A stretch of DNA of 64,000 bases from Streptomyces rapamycinicus NRRL 5491 (GCF_024298965.1 NZ_CP085193.1:744001-808000), one strand, 5' to 3'; shown: positions 27,489 through 36,300, counted from the first letter of the stretch. Notes: generated by a model from the letters alone, not told the origin. A program made the numbers and translations.

Positions 27489-28058
27489 TTGACAGGCCAG
27501 CTCAGCGACCTCATCCTAATTGCGTCACCTGATAAACCGGTGACGGTCGCAGACCTCCTCCCGGCCTCCCCCATCGACGAGGACCCCACCTTGCGAGACC
27601 AGAACGAATACCTGTACTTCTTGCGCCGCGCCTTCGACGGCATGCTCGGCGCGCTGGAAGACCTCGGCGATGACGTGGGAAACGTCCGCCCACCGCTTCC
27701 GGGCGCCAACTCCGTCTACGCGATCGCGTACCACTGCGTTGGGGTCGCCGACTACTGGATCGGGCACATCGTCGCCGGGCGCGAGGTCGACCGTGACCGC
27801 GCCGCGGAGTTCACCGCCACGGGCAGCGCACACGAGCTGCGGCGGAACGTCGACGCGCTTTTCGAGCGGCTGGGCACCGACCTCGAACCGGCGACGCCGA
27901 CGGCGCTCCCGCGCAACACACCGCCCGCCGAGTTCGAGGGACCGGACCGCCCGCTGAGCGTCCAGGGCGTCCAACTCCACGTACTCGAAGAGCTCGCCCA
28001 GCACCACGGCCACATACAGATCACCCGTGATCTGCTCACGCGGGGAGCGCGTTCATGA
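27489..28058 (+). CDS. DinB-superfamily (DUF664-like) protein
   Basis: Up to 189 aa. Four-helix DinB fold with potential metal histidines in AIAYHCVGVADYW and ELAQHHGHIQITRD. The furthest-left start is a TTG at 27489 that is also the TTGACA of a possible -35 box, so the GTG at 27540 (VTVADLLPAS) may be the real start. DinB-like proteins are often thiol transferases using mycothiol or bacillithiol. Its stop overlaps the next ATG (ATGA), so it is cotranslated with the MalY-type C-S lyase, consistent with sulfur or thiol-conjugate metabolism. Confidence 0.75.
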   Translation: MTGQLSDLILIASPDKPVTVADLLPASPIDEDPTLRDQNEYLYFLRRAFDGMLGALEDLGDDVGNVRPPLPGANSVYAIAYHCVGVADYWIGHIVAGREVDRDRAAEFTATGSAHELRRNVDALFERLGTDLEPATPTALPRNTPPAEFEGPDRPLSVQGVQLHVLEELAQHHGHIQITRDLLTRGARS

Positions 28059-29257
28059 GTGTCACCCCGCCCGAGCCGGTGCCCGGCTTCGATGACCTCG
28101 GCCTCGACTGGCTGCGCGCCCGCCGCAGCGTCAAATGGCACCGTCCGGGACCGCGGGTGCTCCCCGCATGGGTGGCGGACATGGACTTCCCCACCCCTCC
28201 GGTGGTGGTCGCCGCGCTACGGGAGGCCATCGACCGCCGCGATCTCGGCTATCCGGACTGGCCGGAGGGCAGTCCGCTCCGGCGCGCCTTCGCACGGCGG
28301 ATGATGGACCGCTACGCATGGACGGCGCCCGCGGACCGCGTACGCGAGCAGACCGACCTGATCCAGTGCCTCCAGCTCGTCCTGCACCTCGCGACGAGCG
28401 CGGGTGACGCGGTGGCCGTACAGACGCCCAACTACCCCCCGTTCCTGGCCACGTTGGCGACGATGAACCGGCGTGCCGTGCCCATTCCGATGCACGACTC
28501 CGCCGACGGCTGGCGCATGGATCCGGCCGCTCTCGACGCCGCGGTGGCAGAGTCGGGCTGCAAGGCACTGGTGCTGGTCAACCCGCACAATCCGACGGGC
28601 CGCGTGCTGACCCGTGCGGAGCTGGAGGAGATCGCCGCGATCGCGCGTCGGCACGATCTGCTGGTCATCAGCGACGAGATCCACGCCGAACTGGTCCATG
28701 AGCCGCATCGCCACATACCGTTCGCGAGCCTGTCCGCGGACGCCGCCGGCCGCACCGTCACGCTCACCTCCGCCACCAAGGCGTTCAACCTCGCGGCCAT
28801 TCGCTGTGCGGTCACCCACTACGGCCCGGACCGGCTGCTCGCGCTGCGCGACGCGCAGCCGCCCGACCTGTACGGCGCCCTATCTCCGCTCAGCGTCATC
28901 GCCACCGAGGCGGCGTGGCGAGAGGGCGACGCCTGGCAGCGCGACCTGCTCACCGTGCTGGACCGCAACCGCCGACGCGTTCATCGGGTGGTGAGCACCG
29001 AGCTCCCGCAGCTGCGTCACCACCTGCCGGAGGCCACCTATCTGGCCTGGTTCGACGCACGGCCGCTGGGGCTCGGCGAACCGCCCGTGGAGAGAGTGCT
29101 GAGGGAGGGTGATGTCCTGCTCGACGGGGGCAGCCCCTTCGGCCCGGACGCCGACGGCTTCCTGCGGCTGAACTTCGCCACGTCCCATGCCGTCCTCGAG
29201 GACATCCTGGACGGACTCGTCCGAGCGCTGCGACCGGGGCTGAATCCGGGTAGGTGA
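28055..29257 (+). CDS. MalY/PatB family PLP-dependent C-S lyase or aminotransferase
   Basis: 400 aa, class I/II aminotransferase fold. VLPAWVADMDFPTPP is the typical MalY/PatB N-terminus, followed by PNYPPF, NPHNPTGRV, SDEIHAEL and the Schiff-base lysine in TLTSATKAFNLA. The family cleaves cystathionine or cysteine conjugates to thiol, pyruvate and ammonia. Coupling to a DinB-type thiol-transferase-like gene by ATGA suggests handling of thiol conjugates. The start is fixed by the overlap. Confidence 0.92.
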   Translation: MSVTPPEPVPGFDDLGLDWLRARRSVKWHRPGPRVLPAWVADMDFPTPPVVVAALREAIDRRDLGYPDWPEGSPLRRAFARRMMDRYAWTAPADRVREQTDLIQCLQLVLHLATSAGDAVAVQTPNYPPFLATLATMNRRAVPIPMHDSADGWRMDPAALDAAVAESGCKALVLVNPHNPTGRVLTRAELEEIAAIARRHDLLVISDEIHAELVHEPHRHIPFASLSADAAGRTVTLTSATKAFNLAAIRCAVTHYGPDRLLALRDAQPPDLYGALSPLSVIATEAAWREGDAWQRDLLTVLDRNRRRVHRVVSTELPQLRHHLPEATYLAWFDARPLGLGEPPVERVLREGDVLLDGGSPFGPDADGFLRLNFATSHAVLEDILDGLVRALRPGLNPGR

Positions 29258-29299
29258 AATCCCCTGGCGTGGCGGCCGGAAGGGCCGGAGACTCATCCC

Positions 29300-29917
29300 A
29301 TGGCTGACATGGGGGCGTTCCGGGAAGCGGTCACCGCGTGGGCGGCCGGTGGCCCCGGCGGCCCCGCGCACGAGCTGGCCGCGCGGCTGCCCGTCCGGGC
29401 GGTCGTCCTGCTCGAAGGGCCGAGCGACGCCGCGGCGGTCGGCACGCTGGCCGCCCGCCACGGCCGGGACCTGGCCGCCGAAGGAGTCTGCGTCCTGCCG
29501 ATGGGCGGCGCCATGAGCGTCGGACGCTTCGCCCATCTCCTCGGGCCACCCGGCCTGGGCCTCCGCCTCACCGGGCTGTGCGACGAGGCGGAGCGCCGCT
29601 TCTACACCCGCGGTCTGGAGCGGGCCGGCGCGGCGCGGCAGGAGTTCTTCGTCTGCTCGGCGGATCTGGAGGACGAGCTCATCCGCGCCCTGGGCGTGAC
29701 ACGGGTGGCGGAGCTCGTCCGGGCGGAGGGCGATCTGCGCGCCCTGCAGACCTTTCTGCGCCAGCCCGCACAGCAGGGCCGCACCTCACAGCAGCAGTTG
29801 CGGCGCTTCCTCGGTACGAAGAAGGGGCGGAAGATCCACTACGGCCGCGTCCTCGTCGCGGCCCTCGACGACGACCGCGTACCCGCGCCACTCGACGCCC
29901 TGCTCACCAGCCTCTGA
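29300..29917 (+). CDS. Solitary TOPRIM-domain protein (OLD-nuclease-like)
   Basis: 205 aa. The first TOPRIM motif with its glutamate is VVLLEGPSDAAAVGTLA (near residues 35-50), followed by VCVLPMGGAMSVGRF and an acidic second motif GLCDEAERRFY. This is the OLD-family TOPRIM, but the ABC ATPase normally fused in front is absent. Similar stand-alone proteins occur across Streptomyces; function unknown, probably metal-dependent nucleic-acid or phosphoryl chemistry. It follows MalY by 42 bases, probably with its own promoter. Confidence 0.75.
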   Translation: MADMGAFREAVTAWAAGGPGGPAHELAARLPVRAVVLLEGPSDAAAVGTLAARHGRDLAAEGVCVLPMGGAMSVGRFAHLLGPPGLGLRLTGLCDEAERRFYTRGLERAGAARQEFFVCSADLEDELIRALGVTRVAELVRAEGDLRALQTFLRQPAQQGRTSQQQLRRFLGTKKGRKIHYGRVLVAALDDDRVPAPLDALLTSL

Positions 29918-29943
29918 CCCCGGAAGCCGTGGCCGACCGTACG

Positions 29944-30963
29944 TCATGTCGTGACGTCCACCAGGACCTTGCCGACCGCGCCGCTCTCCACCGCTCGGTG
30001 CGCGTCGGCGGTGCGGTCGAGCGGAAAGCGGACCAGCGGCAGGCCGTGCTCCTCGCCGACCGGCAGCGCGCCGCCGCGCACCGCTGCGGCGACGTCCTCT
30101 ACGGCCGCGGCGAGCGGCCCTGAGCCGACCGTGTAGAGCACCACGAACTGGAAGCGTGTGTTGAGCACCATGTTCCGCATCACGTCGAGCTCGACCGGCT
30201 TGCCACCGTCGTTGCCGTAGGTCGAGATCGTGCCGCGGGTCCGCAGCACGGCCGTGTCCAGTGCGAGGTTCGCGCCCAGCGCCACCTCGGCGACGATGTC
30301 GACGCCGTCCGGGGCGATCTCGCGGATCCCGGCGGCCGGGTCGCCCTCGCGATAGTTGATCACGTGGTGGGCCCCGGCGGCGGTGGCCAGCCGGGCCTTC
30401 TCCGGGCCGCTGACCGTGCTGATCACGGTGGCGCCGGCCCATCGGGCGAGCTGGATCACCGCGTGCCCGACCGCCCCGGCCCCGCCCGCGGCGAGCACCA
30501 CCTTCCCGTCGAGCGCCCCGGGCCGCAGACGGCGCGGCCCGTCCTCGGCGACGGTGAGCGCGCGGTGCGCGGTGAGCGCGGGGACGCCGAGTGAGGCGCC
30601 GACGTCGAAACCGGCCTCGTCGGGCAGCGGCACGGCCCGCTCGGCGGGCACGACGGTGAACTCGGCGGCGGTGCCGGTGGGCCGCCCGGCGGCGGCCAGG
30701 AACAGCCAGACCCGCTGACCGACCCGGCTCCGGTCGACCCCCTCACCCACGGCATCGATCGTGCCGGCGCCATCGAGGTGCGGGGTGACCTCGGGGAATT
30801 GCTTGGGGCCCGAGGCGCCGGAGCGGGCCTTCCAGTCGGTCGGGTTGATCCCGGACACGGCGATCCGGACACGAACCTCGCCCGGGCCGGGCGCGGGCAG
30901 GTCGCGGTCGACGAGCCGAAGAACGTCGGGGTCGCCGTTGTCGCGGTAGATGATGGCCTTCAT
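29944..30963 (-). CDS. NADPH:quinone oxidoreductase, zinc-free MDR family
   Basis: 339 aa. A GroES-like N-domain (MKAIIYRDNGDPDVLRLVDR) is followed by a Rossmann domain (VVLAAGGAGAVGHAVIQLAR). No zinc ligands. It resembles zeta-crystallin-like quinone reductases. It lies 102 bases downstream of the aldo-keto reductase and TetR genes on the same strand, so all three probably form one stress-response unit. It is the third such oxidoreductase in the window, each with a different regulator type. Confidence 0.9.
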   Translation of the reverse strand: MKAIIYRDNGDPDVLRLVDRDLPAPGPGEVRVRIAVSGINPTDWKARSGASGPKQFPEVTPHLDGAGTIDAVGEGVDRSRVGQRVWLFLAAAGRPTGTAAEFTVVPAERAVPLPDEAGFDVGASLGVPALTAHRALTVAEDGPRRLRPGALDGKVVLAAGGAGAVGHAVIQLARWAGATVISTVSGPEKARLATAAGAHHVINYREGDPAAGIREIAPDGVDIVAEVALGANLALDTAVLRTRGTISTYGNDGGKPVELDVMRNMVLNTRFQFVVLYTVGSGPLAAAVEDVAAAVRGGALPVGEEHGLPLVRFPLDRTADAHRAVESGAVGKVLVDVTT

Positions 30964-31065
30964 GATCCGTCCTCAGAGCCTGGTGGAGCGGGGTTTACCG
31001 GCGCGGCCCGACGTTCGGTCAGGGCGTCCGGCGTAGGGTCGCGACCCTGGTCGTGTTGGTTCCGG

Positions 31066-31959
31066 TCAGCCGATGGGGGCCTCGTTGGAGCGGGACTCGA
31101 TGGCATCGAGGGCGGCGAGGGTCGCGGCGTCGATTGTGATCCCGCTGACCGCCATGTTGGCCTCGAGGTGGGCGGGGTCGGCGGTGCCGGGGATGAGCAG
31201 CACGTTCGGGGCGTGGTGCAGCAGCCAGGCGAGGCCGACCTGGGAGGGCGTGACACCCAGGGACTCGGCCGCGGCCTGAACGGCCGGTTCCTCGGTGGCC
31301 TTGGGCAGACCGGGGAAGGCCCCGCCGAGCGGGAAGAACGGCACCCAGGCGATGCCCTCGGCCGCGCACAGTCCGAGCATGTCCTCGTCGTCGCGGGAGG
31401 CGAGACTGTACGCGTTCTGCACGCAGGCGATACCGGCCGGCAGGGCGCGGCGCAGGCCGCCGAGGGTGACGCTGCTCAGGCCGATCGCGCCGATCTTGCC
31501 CTCGTCGCGCAGGGCGGTCATCGTCGCGAGCTGGTCGTCGAGGTCTACGACCTGGTCGCCCTCGGGGCGCAGCCCGGGGCCGGTGTCCAGGCGGCGGAGG
31601 TTGACCACCGGGAGCCGGTCGACGCCGAGGCCGCGCAGGTTGTCCTCGACACTGGCGCGCAGTTGCTCGGGCCGCTGTGCCAGACGCAGCGGCAGCTGCC
31701 CGCCGGGGTCGGGGTCGGCGCCGACCTTCGTGACGACCAGGACGTCGTCCTCGGGGCGCAGCGCCTCGCGGATCACGTCGTTGGCGAAACCGAAGCCGTA
31801 GAACTCGGCGGTGTCCACATGGTCGACGCCCAGCTCGACCGCGCGGCGCAGCAGCGCGACGGCCTCGCCGCGGCGGTCGCGCAGTCGCTCGAGCTGCAGC
31901 GCGCCATAGCCGATCCGGGTAACGGTACGCCCGGCGAACGAAGCGGTCGGGGTGGTCAT
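31066..31959 (-). CDS. Aldo/keto reductase
   Basis: 297 aa, starting at the ATG that overlaps the TetR stop (ATGA). TIM-barrel AKR: the catalytic Asp-Tyr pair is in VDHVDTAEFYG, with lysine in VVTKVG. At the active-site histidine position the sequence reads VVNLRRLD, where family members have H (L.R.D), so the usual histidine may be replaced. NADPH-binding end: GVTPSQVGLAWLL and IPGTADPAHLEAN. It reduces aldehydes or ketones and is presumably repressed by the TetR protein encoded in front. Confidence 0.9.
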   Translation of the reverse strand: MTTPTASFAGRTVTRIGYGALQLERLRDRRGEAVALLRRAVELGVDHVDTAEFYGFGFANDVIREALRPEDDVLVVTKVGADPDPGGQLPLRLAQRPEQLRASVEDNLRGLGVDRLPVVNLRRLDTGPGLRPEGDQVVDLDDQLATMTALRDEGKIGAIGLSSVTLGGLRRALPAGIACVQNAYSLASRDDEDMLGLCAAEGIAWVPFFPLGGAFPGLPKATEEPAVQAAAESLGVTPSQVGLAWLLHHAPNVLLIPGTADPAHLEANMAVSGITIDAATLAALDAIESRSNEAPIG

Positions 31960-32513
31960 GGCGCTGTCTCCTCGGTCGGTGATCGCAAGGCGGTGTACAG
32001 CAGTTCGGCCTGGTAGAGCGCCATCACCCGGTGAGCGATCGGGGCGGCCCGCTCCCGGGCCCCGGCCGGCTCGTGCCGCTCGACCTTGACCAGCCACGCC
32101 GTGACGCAGTCGTGCAGCATCGCCCGCATCCGGTCCGTCATGTCGACGACGATGTCGCGGATGGCCGGGTCGGTGGTCGCCTCCCCCCAGGTCTGCACGC
32201 CGACCCGGGCCTCGGCGGGGTCGACCGCGGCGATCAGGCGGGCGAGGAGTTCGTCGGGGCCGGGCGGGGTGTCGCTCGCGGCGTACTCGCCGATGACCTC
32301 GGCGCGCTTGACGAGCACCTCGCGGGCGGCGGCCCGGACCAGGTCGGCCTTGTTGCGGTAGTGCGCATAAATCGACCCGGCCGAGAGGCCGGACTCGGCC
32401 GTGATGTCGGCGATCGAGGTCCGCTCCAGGCCGTTGCGGCCGAAGCAGCGCACGGCGGCCTCGGCGATCTGGGCACGCCGGAGTTCCTTGCGCGCGTCGG
32501 TGAGCCGCGGCAC
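31956..32513 (-). CDS. TetR family regulator
   Basis: 185 aa from the GTG at 32513 (VPRLTDARKELRRAQIAEAA); a GTG at 32528 is possible but would cover the G-rich ribosome-binding site. The HTH SIADITAESGLSAGSIYAHY is followed by a ligand domain. It is translationally coupled to the aldo/keto reductase (ATGA). Two AGAA-N6-TTCT sites lie just upstream at 32533-32580, so it probably represses its own operon. Confidence 0.9.
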   Translation of the reverse strand: MPRLTDARKELRRAQIAEAAVRCFGRNGLERTSIADITAESGLSAGSIYAHYRNKADLVRAAAREVLVKRAEVIGEYAASDTPPGPDELLARLIAAVDPAEARVGVQTWGEATTDPAIRDIVVDMTDRMRAMLHDCVTAWLVKVERHEPAGARERAAPIAHRVMALYQAELLYTALRSPTEETAP

Positions 32514-32532
32514 CACACACCCCCCCACAAAA

Positions 32533-32580
32533 AGAATGGCAGTTCTGCTTGCGCGAGTACGCTAACAGAATCGCTGTTCT
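32533..32580. promoter_or_regulatory. Two 14-bp inverted-repeat operators upstream of the TetR operon
   Basis: AGAATGGCAGTTCT (32533-32546) and AGAATCGCTGTTCT (32567-32580) share the form AGAA-N6-TTCT, centres 34 bases apart. Together with flanking A and T runs they also form one larger inverted repeat. This suits two TetR dimers on adjacent faces of the promoter. Confidence 0.65.
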
Positions 32581-32708
32581 TTTTGTGGTCGGCAACACGC
32601 ACTCGGGCCGGCCCTCGGCACCCGCCCAGCCGTCCGCGGAGCTGATCGGCCGTCAAAGGAACGCCCCCAGTCGCGCTCGGCTCGGACTCGGGGCAGCAGG
32701 TTTCAGGC

Positions 32709-33278
32709 TCAGGTTTCCATGACAGCCTGCTGCTTCTTCCGCATCCGGTAGCTGGCGGCCTTGTGCTTGTTTCCGCACTCCGCCATCCCGCACCACCGCC
32801 GGGCCCCGGAGCGCGACACGTCCACGAAGAGGCGGGTGCAGTCGGGGTTCGCGCACTCCTTGGTCTTGCCGAGCTGGGCCGAGCTCAGCAGGTCCACGGC
32901 GTCGCGGGCCACCGCACCGAGGACCTCGTCCACGCCGCCGGTCCGCGTCAACCGCCCCGATACGTCGAGCTGATGCCTGAGCAGCGGCAGCCGGGCCGCC
33001 TCGTTCACCTCGGCGAGGGCGTCCCTGAGCCCGGCGTCCGAGGGATCTCCCGGCGGCCAGGAACGCACCAGTGTGCAGATCGCCTCGCGCAGACGGCGGA
33101 CCCGCTCCCATCCCCGGGTGTCCATCGGGCCGGGGTCGTCCAGCAGCCCGGCCTGGCGGATCCAGTGGCTCACGTCGCTCGGGGAGGTCAGCAGCTCCGT
33201 ACGGAGGCTGCGTCGCCACAGCTTCGTACCCACCAGGTCGAGGCAGAGGCGACCGCTCACAAAGACGAACTCATCCAC
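32709..33278 (-). CDS. ABATE/CGNR zinc-finger family protein
   Basis: 189 aa from the GTG at 33278 (VDEFVFVSGRLCLDLVGT). An N-terminal ABATE domain (putative stress-induced regulator) is followed by a C-terminal zinc ribbon: CANPDCTRLFVDVSRSGARR then WCGMAECGNKHKAASYRMRK. The four cysteines are in place, but the hallmark CGNR reads CGNK. Such proteins are thought to be DNA-binding regulators. It stands alone, with no neighbour to suggest a target. Confidence 0.85.
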   Translation of the reverse strand: MDEFVFVSGRLCLDLVGTKLWRRSLRTELLTSPSDVSHWIRQAGLLDDPGPMDTRGWERVRRLREAICTLVRSWPPGDPSDAGLRDALAEVNEAARLPLLRHQLDVSGRLTRTGGVDEVLGAVARDAVDLLSSAQLGKTKECANPDCTRLFVDVSRSGARRWCGMAECGNKHKAASYRMRKKQQAVMET

Positions 33279-33427
33279 GTGACCATATTGCCGGGTAACG
33301 TCCTGGTTGTCGACGCCCACCCCTGCGCAGGGGCCTCCCTCCCCCACCAGGCCGAATGGGAATCGCCGTGATCGACCTCGGCCTGCCGTCCCTGCGGCCG
33401 TCACCTGCCTGGCAGGTAACACAACGA

Positions 33428-34070
33428 TCAGGGGCCGATGCGGCCCTTGCTGCGCATGGCGGCGCGGACGCGTTCCTCGGCGAGCCCGCGCCCGGCGATA
33501 TGCGGTGTGGTGGCGCGGCGCTGGGCCGCTTCGAGAACCGTGACGGCGTTGGTGCGCAGCCGTTTGGAGATCGTCTCGAAGATGGTGGAGGTCTCGGGCC
33601 GGAATCCGGAGTAGCGGGCGTCCATGGCGAAGGCGGCGGCGACGCCACCGGCGTTGGCCACGAAGTCGGGCAGGAGGGAGATGCCACGTTCCGCGAGGAT
33701 GGACTGGGCCTGCGGCGAGGTGGGCAGATTGGCGCCCTCCACGACCAGTTTGGCCTTGATCTGGTGGGCGGTCGTCTCGTCGATGACGTCTTGCAGGGCC
33801 GCCGGGACGAGGATGTCGCAGTCGACGGTGAGTTCCTGGCCGGGTCGTCCGGCGATGCCCTGGTGGTGGCGGGTGACGAAGTCGTCACCGTGTTCTTCCC
33901 GCGCGGTGCGCAGCGCGGCGACGTCCAGTCCGGCGGGATCGTGGAGGGTCCCCTTGGCGGTGGAGACGGCGACGACGGTGGCACCGAGTTCGGCGAACCG
34001 CACGGCGGCGGCGTGGCCGACGGCACCGAACCCCTGAATGGCGACCCGGGCGCCGCCGAGGGGCAGCCGC
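33428..34070 (-). pseudogene. Glu/Leu/Phe/Val dehydrogenase, 5'-truncated (NAD domain only)
   Basis: The frame contains the complete NAD-binding half of a glutamate dehydrogenase: LGGARVAIQGFGAVGHAAAV, CDILVPAALQDVID, KLVVEGANLPTSP and LLPDFVANAGGV, ending in a normal C-terminus. The N-terminal substrate domain with the catalytic lysine (about 200 residues) is missing. At about 34070 the sequence changes to a PKS gene on the opposite strand. The frame is open to 34486, but that part is noise. Not functional. Confidence 0.8.
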
Positions 34071-34079
34071 ACGCGGACG

Positions 34080-34483
34080 TCGTCATGGTGGGGAACACGG
34101 ACTGGGCGCAGACCGCGAAGCTCCTCCCGGCCGTCGCCGCACCGCGCTTCGCCGAGATCCTGCCCGACCCGGACGCCGATCCCCATGACGCCGACCGGAA
34201 CATACCGGGGCTGGTGCGCTCGGCGGACGAGCCGGAGGCGCTGGCCATCGTCACCGAGGTGCTGGTCTCGGCGCTGGCCGCGGTATTGCACACCGCTCCG
34301 GAGCGGATCGACCCGGACACCCGGCTGGACCAGCTCGGTCTGGAGTCGCTGATGGCGGCCGAGCTGAGCTCCGTACTGCAACGCAGGCTGGACTGCGTGG
34401 TCCCGACGATGGAACTGGCCACCGCGGCCGGTGTCCGGCAACTCGCCCCACGCCTCCTCGGGCGGGTCAGGCGGGGCGCATGA
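34080..34483 (+). pseudogene. Type I polyketide synthase, only the KR tail and ACP remain
   Basis: The frame reads NTDWAQTAKLLPAVAAPRFA, the end of a ketoreductase region. An acyl carrier protein follows with the phosphopantetheine serine in LDQLGLESLMAAEL, then a normal C-terminal end. Everything upstream (KS, AT and most of KR, over 1,500 residues) is gone, replaced by the opposite-strand dehydrogenase. The stop overlaps the thioesterase start (ATGA), as in an intact cluster. The single-module layout resembles iterative PKSs. Confidence 0.78.
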
Positions 34484-35268
34484 CACCGCGAGCGCCGATC
34501 CCCGCCCCGGAACTCAATCGGCTCACCGACCGGCGGACCGCGCGGATCCGGCTCTACTGCGTGCCGCCGTCCGGCACCGGATCGGAGTTCTTCCTGCCCT
34601 GGGTCGCCGCGTTCTCCGAACTCTTCGACCTGGTCGCCGTCGACCTGCCGGGCCGCGGCACCCGCACCGGGGAACCGTCGATCACCGACATCGGCTGGTC
34701 CGCCACCGGCATCGCGGAAGCCATCGCCGCGGACCTGCGGCACCGGCCGCCCGCCGACGGCTTCTACGCCGTCTTCGGCCACAGCTTCGGGGCGCTGCTC
34801 GCGTTCGAGGCCACCCACCGGCTCCGGTCGGAGTCGCGCACCGGACCGAACCTGCTCGCGCTGTCCGCCGTTCCACCACCGGGCCGCGACGGACTCGACG
34901 ACCACATCGCGCGCAACCTCGGCGCCGGGATCGCCGTCATCACCGAGATCATGGGCTGGGAGCAGCCGGCCGACGACGCGCTCACGCGGACCGTCTACAC
35001 CCCGTTCCTCGCGGACGCGGTGGCGCTGCTGCAGCATACGCGGCGGGAATGGCCGCCGCTGGGCGCGCGGCTGAGCGTCTTCGGCGGACTGGACGACCCG
35101 ATGGTCGACCCCGAGACGCTGCACGAGTGGGGCGCCTGTACGACGGCCGACGCCCGGGTCCACCGCTTTCCCGGTGGCCACCACTATCTGCGCACCCAAG
35201 TGGCCGAGGTGGTCGGCCGGCTGACGGACGATCTGCTGGCCGCGTACCGGAGTCCGGCATCCGGCTAG
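34480..35268 (+). CDS. Type II thioesterase
   Basis: 262 aa, alpha/beta hydrolase: the RLYCVPPSG opening, FGHSFGAL with the nucleophilic serine, FGGLDDPMV with the acid, and FPGGHHYL with the histidine. This is the proofreading thioesterase that clears stalled acyl groups from PKS or NRPS carriers. It remains coupled by ATGA to a PKS gene of which only the last domain survives, so it has lost its evident partner here unless it serves another cluster. It appears intact. Confidence 0.92.
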   Translation: MTPRAPIPAPELNRLTDRRTARIRLYCVPPSGTGSEFFLPWVAAFSELFDLVAVDLPGRGTRTGEPSITDIGWSATGIAEAIAADLRHRPPADGFYAVFGHSFGALLAFEATHRLRSESRTGPNLLALSAVPPPGRDGLDDHIARNLGAGIAVITEIMGWEQPADDALTRTVYTPFLADAVALLQHTRREWPPLGARLSVFGGLDDPMVDPETLHEWGACTTADARVHRFPGGHHYLRTQVAEVVGRLTDDLLAAYRSPASG

Positions 35269-36250
35269 GCCCCCAGGACCCCCTCCGTGTCGTCCAGGTC
35301 GTCCAGGGTGTCGAGGTCCACCGACCCTCCGGGCATCACCTGGCGGGTGCGGCGGTAGCCGTAGGCTCCGTAGACGACCAGCCCGGCAACGAGCCATGCC
35401 CCCACCCGCACCCAGGTCTCCCACTGCAGGAACGGCATCAGCCAGCCGGAGAAGATCATGATGAAGGAGAACGTCACGGTGACGATGCCGATGACCGCTC
35501 CGACGGCGATGACGTTGGCCAGTCCGTTCAGGCCCACGTCGGCGAAGGCGCTGGAGATGCCGCTGTTCGGGTTGAGCTCGCTGTAGTGCTGGATGCCGGT
35601 GAGCACGACGCACACCAGCACGTACAGGACCATGGAGGTGAAGGCCCCGCCGAGTCCGAAGGGCGCGAACGGGGTGAGATTCCCGCTGTCGACCTTGATG
35701 AAGCCCACCACGATCACCACGAGAACGATGGCGATCTTGACGATGGTCAGCACGGTCTCGACGCGGGCCGAGGTACGGGTGCCACGGGCCAGCAGCCACG
35801 CGACGGCCAGACAGATCGCCACGGCCAGCAGGTCGATCCGGTGACCGGCGCCGGTGCCGGGCGCGCCCAGTGCCCAGGTGGGCAGGTGGATCCCGACGGC
35901 GTCCAGGAGGAAGCCGAGGTAGCCGGACATGCCGATCGCGACGACCGCGACGACCGCGACGATGGCGGTGGACTCCAGGAGGAGGTCAAATCCCACGATC
36001 CACCCCACGACCTCCCCGAGGACCGCGGCGCAGTAGGTGTAGGAGGAGCCCGCTTTCGGCACCTGCCGGCGAACTCCGCGTACGCGAAGGCCGCGCACAG
36101 CGAAGCGGCTCCGGCGACGAGGAACGAGATCAGTACGGCGGGACCGGCGACGCCCCTGGCGACGGCGGCTGCCAGGCTGAAGATACCGGCCCCGATGATC
36201 GCGCCGACGCCGATCATCGTCAGCTGGGTGAGCCCGAGGGTGCGCACCAT
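35265..36250 (-). pseudogene. APC-family amino acid permease with frameshift and two internal deletions
   Basis: The N-terminal helices are in one frame (LTMIGVGAIIGAGIFSLAAA ... YAEFAGR). Near 36060 one missing base moves the rest to another frame (VPKAGSSYTYCAAVLGEVVG). Further on, FAPFGLGGAFT is joined straight to SMVLYVLVCVVLTG, dropping roughly 40 residues, and VTVTFSFIMIFSGWLMPFL is joined to the last helix, dropping over 80. The remaining 330 residues correspond to a cationic-amino-acid-type permease that should be near 480. The start is uncertain; 36250 is the first convincing ATG. Confidence 0.75.
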
Positions 36251-36300
36251 GCGCTCGCCCGCGGGCGACCAAGGAAACCTGGGCCCTCCGCGTGGCCTCG

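Noticed and set aside
27489..27494. TTG at 27489 as the certain DinB start
   Set aside because: The same bases form TTGACA, a -35-like box, and no good ribosome-binding site precedes it; GTG 27540 is equally possible, so the start is left open.
29300..29917. Gabija-type anti-phage system
   Set aside because: The TOPRIM protein lacks the ABC ATPase domain of GajA and no UvrD-like helicase (GajB) lies nearby.
33428..35268. A complete polyketide biosynthetic cluster
   Set aside because: Only an ACP-containing tail and a type II thioesterase are present; no KS or AT domain occurs anywhere in the window.
33271..35799. 842-codon open frame on the minus strand
   Set aside because: It overlaps several real genes in other frames and has low-complexity Arg/Pro/Ser content with no motif.
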